The translations under genes and the position numbers were made by a program. Of a stretch of 64,000 bases of DNA, positions 25,767-35,126 are shown piece by piece; position 1 is the stretch's first letter; each line of letters opens with the position of its first letter. Below the pieces are notes generated by a model. The model made no database searches, was not told the DNA's origin, and saw only the letters and a list, made by a program, of their open reading frames with translations. The DNA comes from Emergencia sp. (GTDB lineage Bacteria > Bacillota > Clostridia > Peptostreptococcales > Anaerovoracaceae): contig JALEOD010000010.1 of NCBI GenBank assembly GCA_022767345.1, positions 1 to 64,000 of the forward strand. The letters run 5' to 3'.

Positions 25767-26711
25767 ATGGAAAATCGCAAACCTGATATTGACGCACTTC
25801 CGGGGGAAAGATGGTTTCCGCTGGAAACGACATTTGAAGAAGATATGCCGAAGCTGTGGGGAGACTGGGGCGTATGCTCCGAAGTTGACCAGCTGAAAGC
25901 TGTTTTAATGCGCCGTCCGGGCAAGGAAATTGAAAACTTTGACTGGCAGGCTGCAAGATTTAAAGCTGCAATTGATCCTGAAAAATTCCGTGCACAGCAT
26001 GATGCGTTAGCGCAGATTTACAGAGACCACGGGGTTGCAGTTCACTACATCGAAGAGCAGAGAGAAGATAAGCCCAATGCGCTGTTCTGCCGCGATCTGG
26101 TGCTGATGACACCGGAAGGTGCGATTGTAACAAGACCTGCTATGGAAGCGCGCAGAGGAGAAGAACGCTATGCGGCAAAGAAGCTGGCTGATCTAGGCGT
26201 TCCTATTATCAGAACTATATGCGGAGACGCCACTTTTGAAGGCGCAATGGTTATGTGGGTTGATAGAAAGACAGCTATTCTGGCGTGCGGGGTCAGAACG
26301 AATCGCAGCGGCTATGATATGGTGGAAGCGGAACTTCGCAGAATGGGAGTAACGGAAATTCTGCAGATGCAGGTGCCTTACGGACATGCGCATATTGATG
26401 GCAATCTGAACTTTGCAAGCCATGACGTAGCAATGATTCACGCTTCTCAGGTGCCTTACGATGTATGCGACGCACTGAAGAAAAAAGGCGTAAAGCTGCT
26501 GGAGTGTCCGTCTCAGACGGAAGCAAAGGAAAGCTTTGCAATTAACTTTGTAGCGCTGAAACCGGGACAGATTGTAATGCCTGCGGGAAATCCAAGAAGC
26601 CAGGAGCTGCTTGAAAAGAATGGAATTGAAGTCATTCCGGTAGAGTTTGATGAAGTCATGAAAGGGTTCGGTGCAATTCACTGCTGTACTGCATTCTTAA
26701 AGAGAGGGTAA
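25767..26711 (+). CDS. Arginine deiminase/amidinotransferase-superfamily hydrolase, copy 2
   Basis: The 314-residue tandem paralogue starts 15 bases after copy 1 and keeps its landmarks: PGERWFPxETTFEEDM, WGDWGV, FCRDL, FEGA, HIDG (His209) and HCC (Cys306). Differences around the active site (DGMFEGANAM in copy 1, DATFEGAMVM here) may change specificity. The two could form a heteromer or act on two related substrates. The ribosome binding site is AGAAAGGAGA. Confidence 0.85.
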   Translation: MENRKPDIDALPGERWFPLETTFEEDMPKLWGDWGVCSEVDQLKAVLMRRPGKEIENFDWQAARFKAAIDPEKFRAQHDALAQIYRDHGVAVHYIEEQREDKPNALFCRDLVLMTPEGAIVTRPAMEARRGEERYAAKKLADLGVPIIRTICGDATFEGAMVMWVDRKTAILACGVRTNRSGYDMVEAELRRMGVTEILQMQVPYGHAHIDGNLNFASHDVAMIHASQVPYDVCDALKKKGVKLLECPSQTEAKESFAINFVALKPGQIVMPAGNPRSQELLEKNGIEVIPVEFDEVMKGFGAIHCCTAFLKRG

Positions 26712-26722
26712 GGAGAAAAACT

Positions 26723-28459
26723 ATGAGCATTTATGAAAAGCTGTCCGCTGAACTGTCTTTAGACAATATTTATGAGAATATGAACTACCTTGTGGACGAA
26801 GTGGGAGAAAGACTTTCAGGATCTCCCCAGATGCGCAAGGCCACAGAGTTCATTGAAAGCAAGCTGAAAGAATACGGCGTAGAAGCTCACATCGACCATT
26901 TTCCTATGTATCAGAGCTATCCAAAGGAAGCGTCCTTGACAGTGCTTTCACCGGAGAAAAAGGAAATTCCGGCAAGACCTGTCTGCCACATCAAATCCAC
27001 TCCGGCAGAGGGAATCAGCGGCGAGCTTGTTTATCTGGGAAGCGGAACCTATGAAGACTACGAAGGAAAAGATGTCACAGGAAAAATCGTTTTGACCGAT
27101 ATGAACTGGAGTCCCGGCAGACCTGAAAAGGCAAGAATTGCATGGGAAATGGGCGCAAAGGCTCTCATCATCATGAACTGGGGCAAGGCAGAAGACGACC
27201 TGATTCAGATGGGTGCAGTAAAAGCTCAGTGGGGAAATCCGACACCGGACGCAGAAAAGGATATCGTGGATTTGACTGTAATCAGCATTTCCAGAGGCAA
27301 CGGCGAGTACCTTGCAGCTCTTTGCGAAAAAGGTGAAGTCAGCGTTCATCTGGCGGCAGAAGCGACCAGAGAATGGATTACAGCTGACCAGCCGATCGGC
27401 AGGGTTTACGGCGGAAAGTCAAACGGCCAGTACGTTCTTGTGGGAAGCCATGTTGACGCCTGGGGAAAATCTGCAATCTGCAACGCTTCCGGCAATGCGC
27501 TGAATCTGGAGCTTGCAAGACTGTTCCACAAATATAGAGATGAACTGAAACGTGACGTCGTATTTGTATTTTGGGACGGCCACGAAATCGCTGAAGGCGG
27601 CGGCTCTACCTGGTATGCTGACAACTACTGGAAGGACATGAATGAGAATTGTCTGGCATACATCAACATCGACAATCTGGCAATCAAAGGTACTACCGTT
27701 CCGGGCGTTGAAGGTCAGCCTGAACTGAAAGATTACCTGACCGGCGCAATTAAGGAAATCTGGGGTCAGGACGGTGAATGGCACCACGCTTATAAAGGCG
27801 GCGGCGATTCCTCTTTCTTCGGCGTAGGCGTTCCGTACTGCTCCTTTGCAACGGAATACACAGAAGAAAAGCTGGTTGAGCTGAACTACGCATTTTACAG
27901 TCCTTGGCTGCACAGTGACTCCGACACCATTGACAAGCTGGACAGAGACCTTTTGATGGGTCACGGAAAATATTTTGCGTACATCATCGAAGGCATGGTC
28001 AACGGTGATAGAGTTCCTTATAATTTAAAGGCTTTAGCTGACGACGCAAAACTGCAGTGGAGCAGAATCAAAGAAACCGCAGGCCGTGGCGCTGCTTTGA
28101 TTTCCGAGCTTGATGAAACTGTTGCAGAATATGCAAAAGCCCTTGAGGCCCTTTGGGCTTTGAGAGATGAAGCGGGATTTGGCGATGAATACGACCGCCT
28201 GGCGCTGCTTTGCGAGAGACAGACATCGATGCTGCGCTGCTACTCCGGCCGCTACGGTCAGGACTCCTGCTGCGCACTGCAGACGGAAAATCCTATGCCT
28301 GCCCTGGCTCACGCCCTTGCAAAATACAACAAAGCGGAGGAAGGCTCTCACGAATATTACCTGTGGGAAACTCAGATTCTGCGTGTAAAACACATGGTCT
28401 ATGACGCAATGTATTACTCGAAAGAGCTGATACAGCGTGGCATACAGAAAACAAAATAA
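26723..28459 (+). CDS. M28-family metallopeptidase with PA domain
   Basis: The 578-residue protein has an M28 zinc peptidase core interrupted by a PA-like insertion (GELVYLGSGTYEDYEGKDVT). Metal ligands are recognisable: SHVDAW (His243), HEIAEGGGS (Glu), INIDNL (Asp) and LHSDSDT (His). The usual DNASG after the first His is CNASG here (Cys253), so the Asp that bridges the two zinc ions is absent. No signal peptide is seen, so it should be cytoplasmic. In this operon it may release arginine or a related residue from a conjugate for the deiminase-like enzymes. Confidence 0.88.
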   Translation: MSIYEKLSAELSLDNIYENMNYLVDEVGERLSGSPQMRKATEFIESKLKEYGVEAHIDHFPMYQSYPKEASLTVLSPEKKEIPARPVCHIKSTPAEGISGELVYLGSGTYEDYEGKDVTGKIVLTDMNWSPGRPEKARIAWEMGAKALIIMNWGKAEDDLIQMGAVKAQWGNPTPDAEKDIVDLTVISISRGNGEYLAALCEKGEVSVHLAAEATREWITADQPIGRVYGGKSNGQYVLVGSHVDAWGKSAICNASGNALNLELARLFHKYRDELKRDVVFVFWDGHEIAEGGGSTWYADNYWKDMNENCLAYINIDNLAIKGTTVPGVEGQPELKDYLTGAIKEIWGQDGEWHHAYKGGGDSSFFGVGVPYCSFATEYTEEKLVELNYAFYSPWLHSDSDTIDKLDRDLLMGHGKYFAYIIEGMVNGDRVPYNLKALADDAKLQWSRIKETAGRGAALISELDETVAEYAKALEALWALRDEAGFGDEYDRLALLCERQTSMLRCYSGRYGQDSCCALQTENPMPALAHALAKYNKAEEGSHEYYLWETQILRVKHMVYDAMYYSKELIQRGIQKTK

Positions 28460-28477
28460 TATAAAGGAGGAAAGGCA

Positions 28478-30175
28478 ATGAAAGGTAAAAGTATCTCTAA
28501 CCGGAGATGGTTCCTTGCGGCTGCCTTCCTCATCGGCATGCTGGTTTTAACCCAGTTTGCCTTTGGGGAAGACGGAGAGGAAACGCAGTATTTTGGCGCG
28601 CTTTCTCTTGTCACGCCGTTTATCGCAATCGTTTTGTCGTTTATCACCAAGCAGGTTGTGCTGTCGCTGGCAGCGGCAGTATTTACAGGCGCGACTATTA
28701 TCAATGGAGGAAATGTTTTTGAAGGTTTCCTGCGCACCTGTGACACCTATTTTGTAGGAACCGTAGCGGATTCCTGGAATGCGTCCCTGATGATGTTCAT
28801 TCTTGCTGTAGGCGGCATGATTGCTGTAATGAGCAGAATGGGCGGCATGCAGGCCATGGCTGTTGCTATGGCGAAAAAGGCCCAGGGCACCAAGAACGTA
28901 CTGATTATGACCTGGGTTTTAGGTCTGATTATCTTCTTTGAGGATATCGCAAACTCCCTGATTGTAGGTCCGACCATGCGTCCTGTTGCTGATGAAGAAA
29001 AGGTTTCCAGAGAAAAGCTGTCCTATGTAATCGACTCTACTGCAGGCCCTGTAACAGACATGGCGCCGATTTCTTCATGGGTTGCTCACGAAATCGGTAT
29101 GATTACACTGGCATTCACTTCCATCGGTATGGAAGCTGCCAACGTATACGGCATTTTCTTAAATACCATTCCGTATAGATTCTACAACATCTTTGCAATC
29201 GCAATGGTTATCATCGTAGTGCTGATGCAGAGAGACTACGGTCCGATGTACAAAGCTGAAAAGCGTGCAAGGCTGACGGGAAAGCTTTACGGAGATGACG
29301 CAAAACCGATGATGAGTAAAGAGCTGGACGCTATGAATGTAGCAGAAGGCGCACCGCTTCGCATTTACAATGCAGCAGTTCCAATTCTGGTATTCATCGT
29401 TGTGACCGTTGCAGCACTGTGGTATACAGGCGGCGGTATGGACGCAGGATTCACGCTGGAAGGTATTGCAACTGCATTTGGTAACACAGACGCAGCTTCC
29501 AGTATTCTGTACTCTGTAATCTTTACATCTATTGTGTGCATTATCATGGCAGTGGCACAGAAAATCATGACTTTAAGAGAGGCTATTGATGTTTGGCTAG
29601 GAGGCTGTAAGGAGCTGCTGTTCACCATCACAATCCTCATGCTGGCCTGGTCTACAGGAAGCGTAATGAGTGAGCTTGGAACAGGCGCATATATTTCCGG
29701 ATTGGTAGGATCTGCAATTCCTGCACTTCTGCTTCCTGCAATTCTGTTTGTGATTTCCTGCGTGATGGCATTCTCCACAGGAACTTCTTACGGAACCAGC
29801 GGTATCATGATTCCAATCGCATTCCCGATTGCTGTGGGTATGTCCGGCGGCGAAGTTGGAACGCTTGCTATCGTGACAATCGCAGCAGTAACTTGCGGCG
29901 CTATCTTCGGCGACCACTGCTCACCGATTTCCGATACTACAATCATGAGTTCCATGGGTTCTGCAGCTGACCTGATGGATCACGTAAAAACCCAGATTCC
30001 GTATGCAATTACAGTAGCGGGTGTAGCAATTATTGGGTTTATCCTTGCGGCAGCAGGTTTATCTCCGCTGATTATTCTTCCGCTGGGTATTGCGGCACTT
30101 GCAGTATTTGTCAGACTGGTCGGCAAGAGTACCAAGCTTGAGGACCTGGAAAAAGAAGGCTCCGACGCTGTATAA
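28478..30175 (+). CDS. NhaC-family Na+/H+ antiporter (possible amino acid exchanger)
   Basis: The 565-residue membrane protein has 11-13 hydrophobic spans and the family landmarks FEDIANSLIVGPTMRPVADE, PVTDMAPISSWVA and ISDTTIMSSMG. The NhaC family includes Na+/H+ antiporters and amino acid antiporters. As the last gene of the deiminase operon it may exchange a substrate and product, or maintain sodium balance. The ribosome binding site is AAAGGAGGAAAGGC. Confidence 0.9.
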   Translation: MKGKSISNRRWFLAAAFLIGMLVLTQFAFGEDGEETQYFGALSLVTPFIAIVLSFITKQVVLSLAAAVFTGATIINGGNVFEGFLRTCDTYFVGTVADSWNASLMMFILAVGGMIAVMSRMGGMQAMAVAMAKKAQGTKNVLIMTWVLGLIIFFEDIANSLIVGPTMRPVADEEKVSREKLSYVIDSTAGPVTDMAPISSWVAHEIGMITLAFTSIGMEAANVYGIFLNTIPYRFYNIFAIAMVIIVVLMQRDYGPMYKAEKRARLTGKLYGDDAKPMMSKELDAMNVAEGAPLRIYNAAVPILVFIVVTVAALWYTGGGMDAGFTLEGIATAFGNTDAASSILYSVIFTSIVCIIMAVAQKIMTLREAIDVWLGGCKELLFTITILMLAWSTGSVMSELGTGAYISGLVGSAIPALLLPAILFVISCVMAFSTGTSYGTSGIMIPIAFPIAVGMSGGEVGTLAIVTIAAVTCGAIFGDHCSPISDTTIMSSMGSAADLMDHVKTQIPYAITVAGVAIIGFILAAAGLSPLIILPLGIAALAVFVRLVGKSTKLEDLEKEGSDAV

Positions 30176-30195
30176 AGTGCTGTACAAAATTTGTT

Positions 30196-30224
30196 AAAAA
30201 GACGTCCGTAAGGGCGTCTTTTTT
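30196..30224 (+). terminator. Terminator of the deiminase operon
   Basis: AAAAAGACG (30196-30204) pairs with CGTCTTTTT (30215-30223), with inner TCC/GGG pairing and loop GTAA. Confidence 0.82.
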
Positions 30225-30319
30225 GACCCATCGGATAGTTGCAGATGCCATGAAAAGGCGATATAGTATTATAGAAGATAAAATTGAAAGAATGAGGACG
30301 ATATGAAACAGATTGAAAA

Positions 30320-30990
30320 GTGACAGAATCCAGAGTTTGCCCTTTATTTGTCACAAAATTGGGAGAGCAATTACCTTTTCATAGCTTTTTTTGTAGCTTA
30401 AAAAGGTCAACTGTGACAAATTAATCCGTAAGCATTCATTTAGTCAACAAATATAGAAAGATATGGTGACAGAAGTGTCAGATTTTCTGAGATTTGTCAC
30501 AGTTGGCACAGTTGAAAAGAAAATTCATCGGTGATGCTTCTGCCTTGTTGACAGAAAAGAGGAGATTGTTTAAATTTGTCACAGTTAGACTACGGGTGCT
30601 GCGTTATGGGGTACGATGCGCCGCGCAGCGGTGCGTATTTGGCGAAAATCATTTCTGTTTTTTCTGCAGGTTTTGTGGTATAATAAATCAGTTAAGGTAA
30701 TGCTGACTGACGGCGCTCGGGGTGTCCTCGTGACAGAGTATAGTACTTAGTGGCAGACCATGGGACCTATATGACAGCATTGACAAAATTGACAAGTTTT
30801 TTGTTTTTTGACAATCCTGTCAAAAAAGCAGTGAAGTATGCCAGGAAAAGCGTAAGATTTTCCGCTAAATTTGACAAAATTGACAAAGAATCTGAAATCT
30901 GTCAATTTTAGCAAAGAATTTGGACAAAAACATTGCTCAAATTGACAAAAGTACAGATTTTTGTCCAATTTGGCAATGTACGAAATGGGA
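30320..30990. repeat. Intergenic repeat region rich in TGACAAA / TTTGTCA words
   Basis: AACTGTGACAAATT (30409-30422) recurs inverted at 30492-30504 and 30573-30586. ATTTGTCACA occurs also at 30346. A second set, TTGACAAAATTGACAA, appears at 30780 and 30871, with inverted TGTCAA arms after each. The stretch of nearly 900 bases between the NhaC terminator and the sirtuin gene has no convincing gene. A TATAAT at 30679-30684 could be a promoter box. Confidence 0.6.
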
Positions 30991-31117
30991 TGTCAACAAG
31001 CAGGGTGGGACAGCAATAGGTGAAGCAGTCTGCAATGTGACAGGTGGCTGCAAGACCAAGCCCAGCAGTCCGCAGCGTTCAGCAGCAATTCAGCCGGAAA
31101 CTTTGGAGGTAACGATT

Positions 31118-31843
31118 ATGGATGAAAGATTAAGGAAAGTCATAGACGAAAGTGAGAACATTGTATTTTTTGGAGGAGCGGGGGTTTCTACTGAAAGCAA
31201 TATTCCGGATTTCCGCTCTGAAAGCGGGCTTTATCATGCCCAGCAGAAATATGGATACTCTCCGGAAACGATGCTTTCTCATTCTTTTTATAGAGAACAT
31301 ACGAAGGAATTTTTTACATATTACAGGGAAAATCTTTTATATCCCGATGCCCAGCCTAATCAGGCGCATCTGACTTTGGCGAAGCTGGAGGAGATGGGGA
31401 AGCTGAAGGCTGTGGTGACCCAGAACATCGACGGGCTTCACCAGAAAGCGGGCAGCAAGAAGGTTTACGAACTTCACGGCAGCGTGCTGCGCAACTACTG
31501 CGAAAAGTGCGGTGCTTTTCACGATATGGACTATATGCTGAATGAGGCTAACTGTAAAGACGGAATTCCGCGGTGCAGCTGCGGCGGCGTGATGAAACCG
31601 GATGTAGTCCTTTACGAAGAGATGCTGGACGATGACTGTATTAATGGCGCGGTAGCAGCGATTTCCGCAGCGGATACCCTGATTATTGGAGGAACGTCTC
31701 TGGTGGTATATCCGGCAGCAGGTCTGATTAACTATTTTCGCGGAAAAAATCTGGTGCTGATTAATAAATCAGAAACCCCTTACGACGGAAGAGCAGATTT
31801 GGTAATTTATGATTCGATTGGAAAGGTGATGGCGTGGGAATGA
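31118..31843 (+). CDS. NAD-dependent protein deacylase, sirtuin (Sir2) family
   Basis: The 241-residue enzyme removes acyl groups from lysines with NAD. The motifs GAGVSTESNIPDFRS, TQNIDGLHQKAG and ELHGS are intact, with the catalytic His in ELHG. A zinc site is formed by CEKCG and CSCGG. ATG 31118 follows GGAGGTAACGATT. The next ATG overlaps its stop, which starts a three-gene chain of four-base overlaps with surE and a DUF2156 gene. Confidence 0.95.
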   Translation: MDERLRKVIDESENIVFFGGAGVSTESNIPDFRSESGLYHAQQKYGYSPETMLSHSFYREHTKEFFTYYRENLLYPDAQPNQAHLTLAKLEEMGKLKAVVTQNIDGLHQKAGSKKVYELHGSVLRNYCEKCGAFHDMDYMLNEANCKDGIPRCSCGGVMKPDVVLYEEMLDDDCINGAVAAISAADTLIIGGTSLVVYPAAGLINYFRGKNLVLINKSETPYDGRADLVIYDSIGKVMAWE

Positions 31844-32595
31844 ATATTTTAGTAGTAAATGACGATGGAATTGAAGCTGCAGGTTTTGCGGCACTGGTGG
31901 GCGCTTTGTCGAAAGCGGCGGATGTGTACGTGTGCGCACCGGAAAGTCAGCGCAGCGCAAAGAGCCATTCTATTACCCTTGGACAGGATGTGACTATTGA
32001 GAAGACGGATTTTCCGGGGGCGAAGGCGGCATATAAAATCAGCGGAACACCGGCAGACTGCACCAAAATAGGGCTGCAGTTTTTTGCGGAAATGGGTGCG
32101 CCTATCGATATGGTGTATTCCGGAATCAACATGGGAAGCAATTTAGGCAGAGACACTCTGTATTCGGGAACCATCGGGGCGGCGGCGGAAGCGGCGCTCA
32201 GCGGTGTGCATGCGGTGGCTGTGTCTGTGGATGATCACGATGCGGTTCACTTTGATGTAGCCTGCCAGCTGGCCACTGCGGCCATTGACTTGGTCTACGG
32301 AAAGCTGGACAAGTCGGTGGTACTCAGCATTAACGTGCCGAACTTGCCAAAGGAGCAGATTCGGGGTATAAAGTATGTTCCGCTGGGAAATACAAGATAT
32401 TATGACGACAAATTTCATTTAGTAGAAGGAAACCGGTATACCTTGTCGGGGCAGCCGGGGGACTATGTGAAGCCTGACGAGGAAAGCGATCTTGCGGCCG
32501 TGGCTGAAAATTACGCAGTCATCACGCCGCTTCAGATGGATTTTACAGACTATGACAGTTTAGAACAAATAAAGAAATGGAGCCTTAGTTTATGA
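31840..32595 (+). CDS. surE: 5'/3'-nucleotidase SurE
   Basis: The 251-residue phosphatase acts on nucleoside monophosphates and needs a divalent metal. NILVVNDDGIEA at the start holds the metal-binding Asp pair, followed by PESQRSAKSHSIT, SGTPADCTKIGL and SGINMGSNLGRDTLYSGT. ATG 31840 is chosen over GTG 31834 because it gives the standard MNILVVNDDG start and an ATGA overlap with the sirtuin gene. Confidence 0.95.
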   Translation: MNILVVNDDGIEAAGFAALVGALSKAADVYVCAPESQRSAKSHSITLGQDVTIEKTDFPGAKAAYKISGTPADCTKIGLQFFAEMGAPIDMVYSGINMGSNLGRDTLYSGTIGAAAEAALSGVHAVAVSVDDHDAVHFDVACQLATAAIDLVYGKLDKSVVLSINVPNLPKEQIRGIKYVPLGNTRYYDDKFHLVEGNRYTLSGQPGDYVKPDEESDLAAVAENYAVITPLQMDFTDYDSLEQIKKWSLSL

Positions 32596-33527
32596 ACATT
32601 TTCAAACATTGTTTTGAAGATATGACAGAAGAAGAGATCAAGACTTTAAAGGAGTATTTTACCGGATTTGACTATCGCGGCGCAGGATATACATTCCTTG
32701 CAAACTATATTTGGAGGAACACCCACTGCCTTTGCTGGGAAGTGATTGATGACTACCTGTTCCTGGCGGGCGCGGACTGCATGATTGGAGAACCCAGCGC
32801 GGTGATTTCGATGCCCATGACAAAGAACGGCATTTATGAACCTGAAAAACTGCGCGCTGCTGTAAACGAGGCACGCAGCCGTTTTGCGAAGCGAAAAATT
32901 CCCTTTTCCATCATTCTGGTGCCGGGGCATATGAGACAATATCTGGAGGAGGCTTTTCCGGGGGAAATGTCCTTTGAGCATGACAGGGATTCCGACGAAT
33001 ATATTTATTTGAAGGAGAAACTGATTACCCTCAGCGGCAGAGCCCTTCACAAGAAAAAGAATCATCTCAACTATTTCCTGAAAACCTATAGTTATGAGGT
33101 GAGACCTATCGATAAGACTATGCTTCCTGAGATTATGGAGCTGGTGCGCGATGTGAAAGAGGGAAAGGACTACGATGCTGATGAGCTTGAAAGCCTGCAT
33201 ATGGAGGAAGAAGCAATCAGCGAGGTGTTGAAATTTGCAGGTGACCAGAACGTTTACGGCACGGCGGTTTTTATTGACGGAAAAATAGAAGCCTTTGCAA
33301 TCGGGGAGCTGCTCAGTGAGGATACTGCAGTGGAACATTTTGAGAAAGCAAACGACAAATTCCGCGGGCTTTATCAGCTTGTGTGCAGCGAATTTTGCAA
33401 AAGCCTGCCGGAGCGGGTCGAATATGTCAACCGGGAGGAAGACATGGGCCTTGAAAACCTGCGTCATGCTAAGGAAGCACTCAAGCCAAATCACATGGAA
33501 GAGAAATATACGGCTTGCTTTTTGTAA
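32592..33527 (+). CDS. DUF2156 (phosphatidylglycerol lysyltransferase C-terminal-like) protein
   Basis: The 311-residue protein resembles the stand-alone GNAT-fold DUF2156 proteins of Clostridia: SGRALHKKKNHLNYFLKTY, then AVFIDGKIEAFAIGE and VNREEDMGLENLRHAKEALKP. In MprF this domain transfers aminoacyl groups, but soluble copies are not well characterised. There are no membrane spans. It shares a four-base overlap with surE. Confidence 0.85.
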   Translation: MNIFKHCFEDMTEEEIKTLKEYFTGFDYRGAGYTFLANYIWRNTHCLCWEVIDDYLFLAGADCMIGEPSAVISMPMTKNGIYEPEKLRAAVNEARSRFAKRKIPFSIILVPGHMRQYLEEAFPGEMSFEHDRDSDEYIYLKEKLITLSGRALHKKKNHLNYFLKTYSYEVRPIDKTMLPEIMELVRDVKEGKDYDADELESLHMEEEAISEVLKFAGDQNVYGTAVFIDGKIEAFAIGELLSEDTAVEHFEKANDKFRGLYQLVCSEFCKSLPERVEYVNREEDMGLENLRHAKEALKPNHMEEKYTACFL

Positions 33528-33566
33528 ATAGATATGGTACTATTAGAATGTGAATAATTTAACAAA

Positions 33567-33604
33567 TGTTAAAACATTAACGCTCAAACGTTAAAACGTT
33601 AACG
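33567..33604. promoter_or_regulatory. Two tandem Rex-type redox boxes before the thiolase gene
   Basis: TGTTAAAACATTAACG (33567-33582) and CGTTAAAACGTTAACG (33589-33604) both match the Rex pattern TTGTTAA-N4-TTAACAA closely and lie 22 bases apart, two helical turns. The rightmost box ends 40 bases before the ATG. Rex represses fermentative genes when NADH is low. Confidence 0.7.
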
Positions 33605-33643
33605 ATAGCCAGAGATGGCGCTCATTTTAAGGAGGTACATACA

Positions 33644-34822
33644 ATGAGAGAAGTAGTAATTGCTAGTGCAGCCAGAACTCCAATCGGCAGTTTCGGCGGC
33701 AGCCTGAAAGGCGTTCCAACCAGACAGCTGGGTGCAATCGCAATCAAGGCTGCTGTAGAAAGAGCAGGAATCAAACCTGAACAGGTTGACGAAGTTATCA
33801 TGGGCTGCGTATTACAGGGTGGCTTAGGCCAGAACGTATCCAGACAGATGTCTTTAGATGCAGGCATTCCGACTGAAGTTCCTACAATGACAATCAATAA
33901 AGTTTGCGGTTCCGGTCTTAGAGCTGTTGAACTTGCTGCGCAGATTATCAAAGCAGGAGATGCTGATATCGTAGTTGCCGGCGGCGCAGAAAACATGTCC
34001 GCTACAGCTTACGCTATGCCAGCAGCCAGATGGGGCGCAAGAATGAACAACACACAGATGGTTGACATGATGGTTAACGATGGTCTGTGGGACGCTTTCA
34101 ACAACTACCACATGGGTATCACTGCTGAAAACGTTGCTGAACAGTGGGGCATCACCAGAGAAGAACTGGATGAATTTGCTGTTATTTCCCAGCAGAGAGC
34201 AGAAGCTGCTATCAAAGAAGGTAAATTCAAAGACGAAATCGTTCCTGTTGAAATTCCGCAGAGAAAGGGCGATCCAATCGTATTCGATACTGACGAATAT
34301 CCTAAGTTCGGCGCTTCCATCGAAAAGATGGCTAAGCTGAAACCGGCATTCAAGAAAGACGGTATCGTAACTGCTGCTAATGCTTCTGGTATCAACGATG
34401 CTGGTGCTGCTTTAGTAGTAATGTCCAAGGAAAAGGCTGACGAATTAGGAATCAAGCCTCTGTGCACAATCAAATCCTATGCTTCCGGCGGTGTAGATCC
34501 GTCCATCATGGGTGTTGGTCCGGTTCCTGCTTCCAAGAAAGCTCTGGAAAAAGCTGGTCTGACAATCGAAGACATTGACTTAGTAGAAGCAAATGAAGCT
34601 TTCGCTACTCAGTCCCTGGCCGTAAGAAAAGACTTAGGTTTAGATCCTGAAAAGACTAACGTAAACGGCGGCGCTATCGCTTTAGGACACCCAATCGGTG
34701 CTTCCGGCGCTAGAATCCTGATTTCCCTGATTTACGAAATGCAGAAGAGAGATTCCAAGTATGGTCTTGCTACCCTGTGTATCGGCGGCGGCATGGGAAC
34801 TTCCGTTATCGTTGAGAGATAA
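33644..34822 (+). CDS. thlA: Acetyl-CoA acetyltransferase (thiolase)
   Basis: The 392-residue biosynthetic-type thiolase condenses two acetyl-CoA to acetoacetyl-CoA, or runs in reverse. The acyl-accepting Cys is in [13 protein letters not shown], and the catalytic His and second Cys are in [16 protein letters not shown] and CIGGGMGTS. The 5' region has Rex-type boxes and the ribosome binding site is a full AAGGAGGT. Codon choice is strongly biased, which suggests high expression. It would feed the butyrate route that ends at ptb-buk; the intermediate genes are not in this window. Confidence 0.96.
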   Translation: MREVVIASAARTPIGSFGGSLKGVPTRQLGAIAIKAAVERAGIKPEQVDEVIMGCVLQGGLGQNVSRQMSLDAGIPTEVPTMTINKVCGSGLRAVELAAQIIKAGDADIVVAGGAENMSATAYAMPAARWGARMNNTQMVDMMVNDGLWDAFNNYHMGITAENVAEQWGITREELDEFAVISQQRAEAAIKEGKFKDEIVPVEIPQRKGDPIVFDTDEYPKFGASIEKMAKLKPAFKKDGIVTAANASGINDAGAALVVMSKEKADELGIKPLCTIKSYASGGVDPSIMGVGPVPASKKALEKAGLTIEDIDLVEANEAFATQSLAVRKDLGLDPEKTNVNGGAIALGHPIGASGARILISLIYEMQKRDSKYGLATLCIGGGMGTSVIVER

Positions 34823-34844
34823 TCGATAAAAGATAGTAATTGAG

Positions 34845-34878
34845 AAAGGCAGTCTGTTGCAGGCTGCCTTTTTTTCAA
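34845..34878 (+). terminator. Terminator of the thiolase gene
   Basis: AAAGGCAGTCTG (34845-34856) pairs with CAGGCTGCCTTT (34860-34871), followed by TTTTT. Confidence 0.9.
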
Positions 34879-35073
34879 AGAATACTTGCGAAGGCGCAGG
34901 AAGAAGTAAAGCCAGAACGGCTGGCGTTAATATTTGCAACAGAACCAGTATTTACAGCAGTTTTGTCTATGGGGTTGTTCGGCCAGTTCTTATCGATGAA
35001 GCAGAGCACAGGGGCAGTGCTGATTCTTGCCGGGCTGCTCGTATTTCCGGTTGAGAAAAGGGATGCGGTATAG
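34873..35073 (+). pseudogene. C-terminal remnant of an EamA/DMT-family transporter
   Basis: The frame reads PERLALIFATEPVFTAVLSM, then GAVLILAGLLVFPVEK, the last two membrane helices of an EamA permease. The rest of the gene is absent: sequence upstream is the thiolase terminator. There is no start codon of its own with a ribosome binding site. Confidence 0.75.
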
Positions 35074-35126
35074 AAGTTGTATTAAAATAGAGGGAACCGG
35101 GCTGGTTCTCTCTTTTTAGGAAAAAC

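Noticed and set aside
24798-26711. Standard arginine deiminase pathway
   Set aside because: No carbamoyltransferase or carbamate kinase gene is adjacent, and the active-site surroundings differ from classical ADI.
34840-35073. Small intact membrane protein of 77 residues
   Set aside because: It matches only the last helices of an EamA permease and starts within the thiolase terminator.
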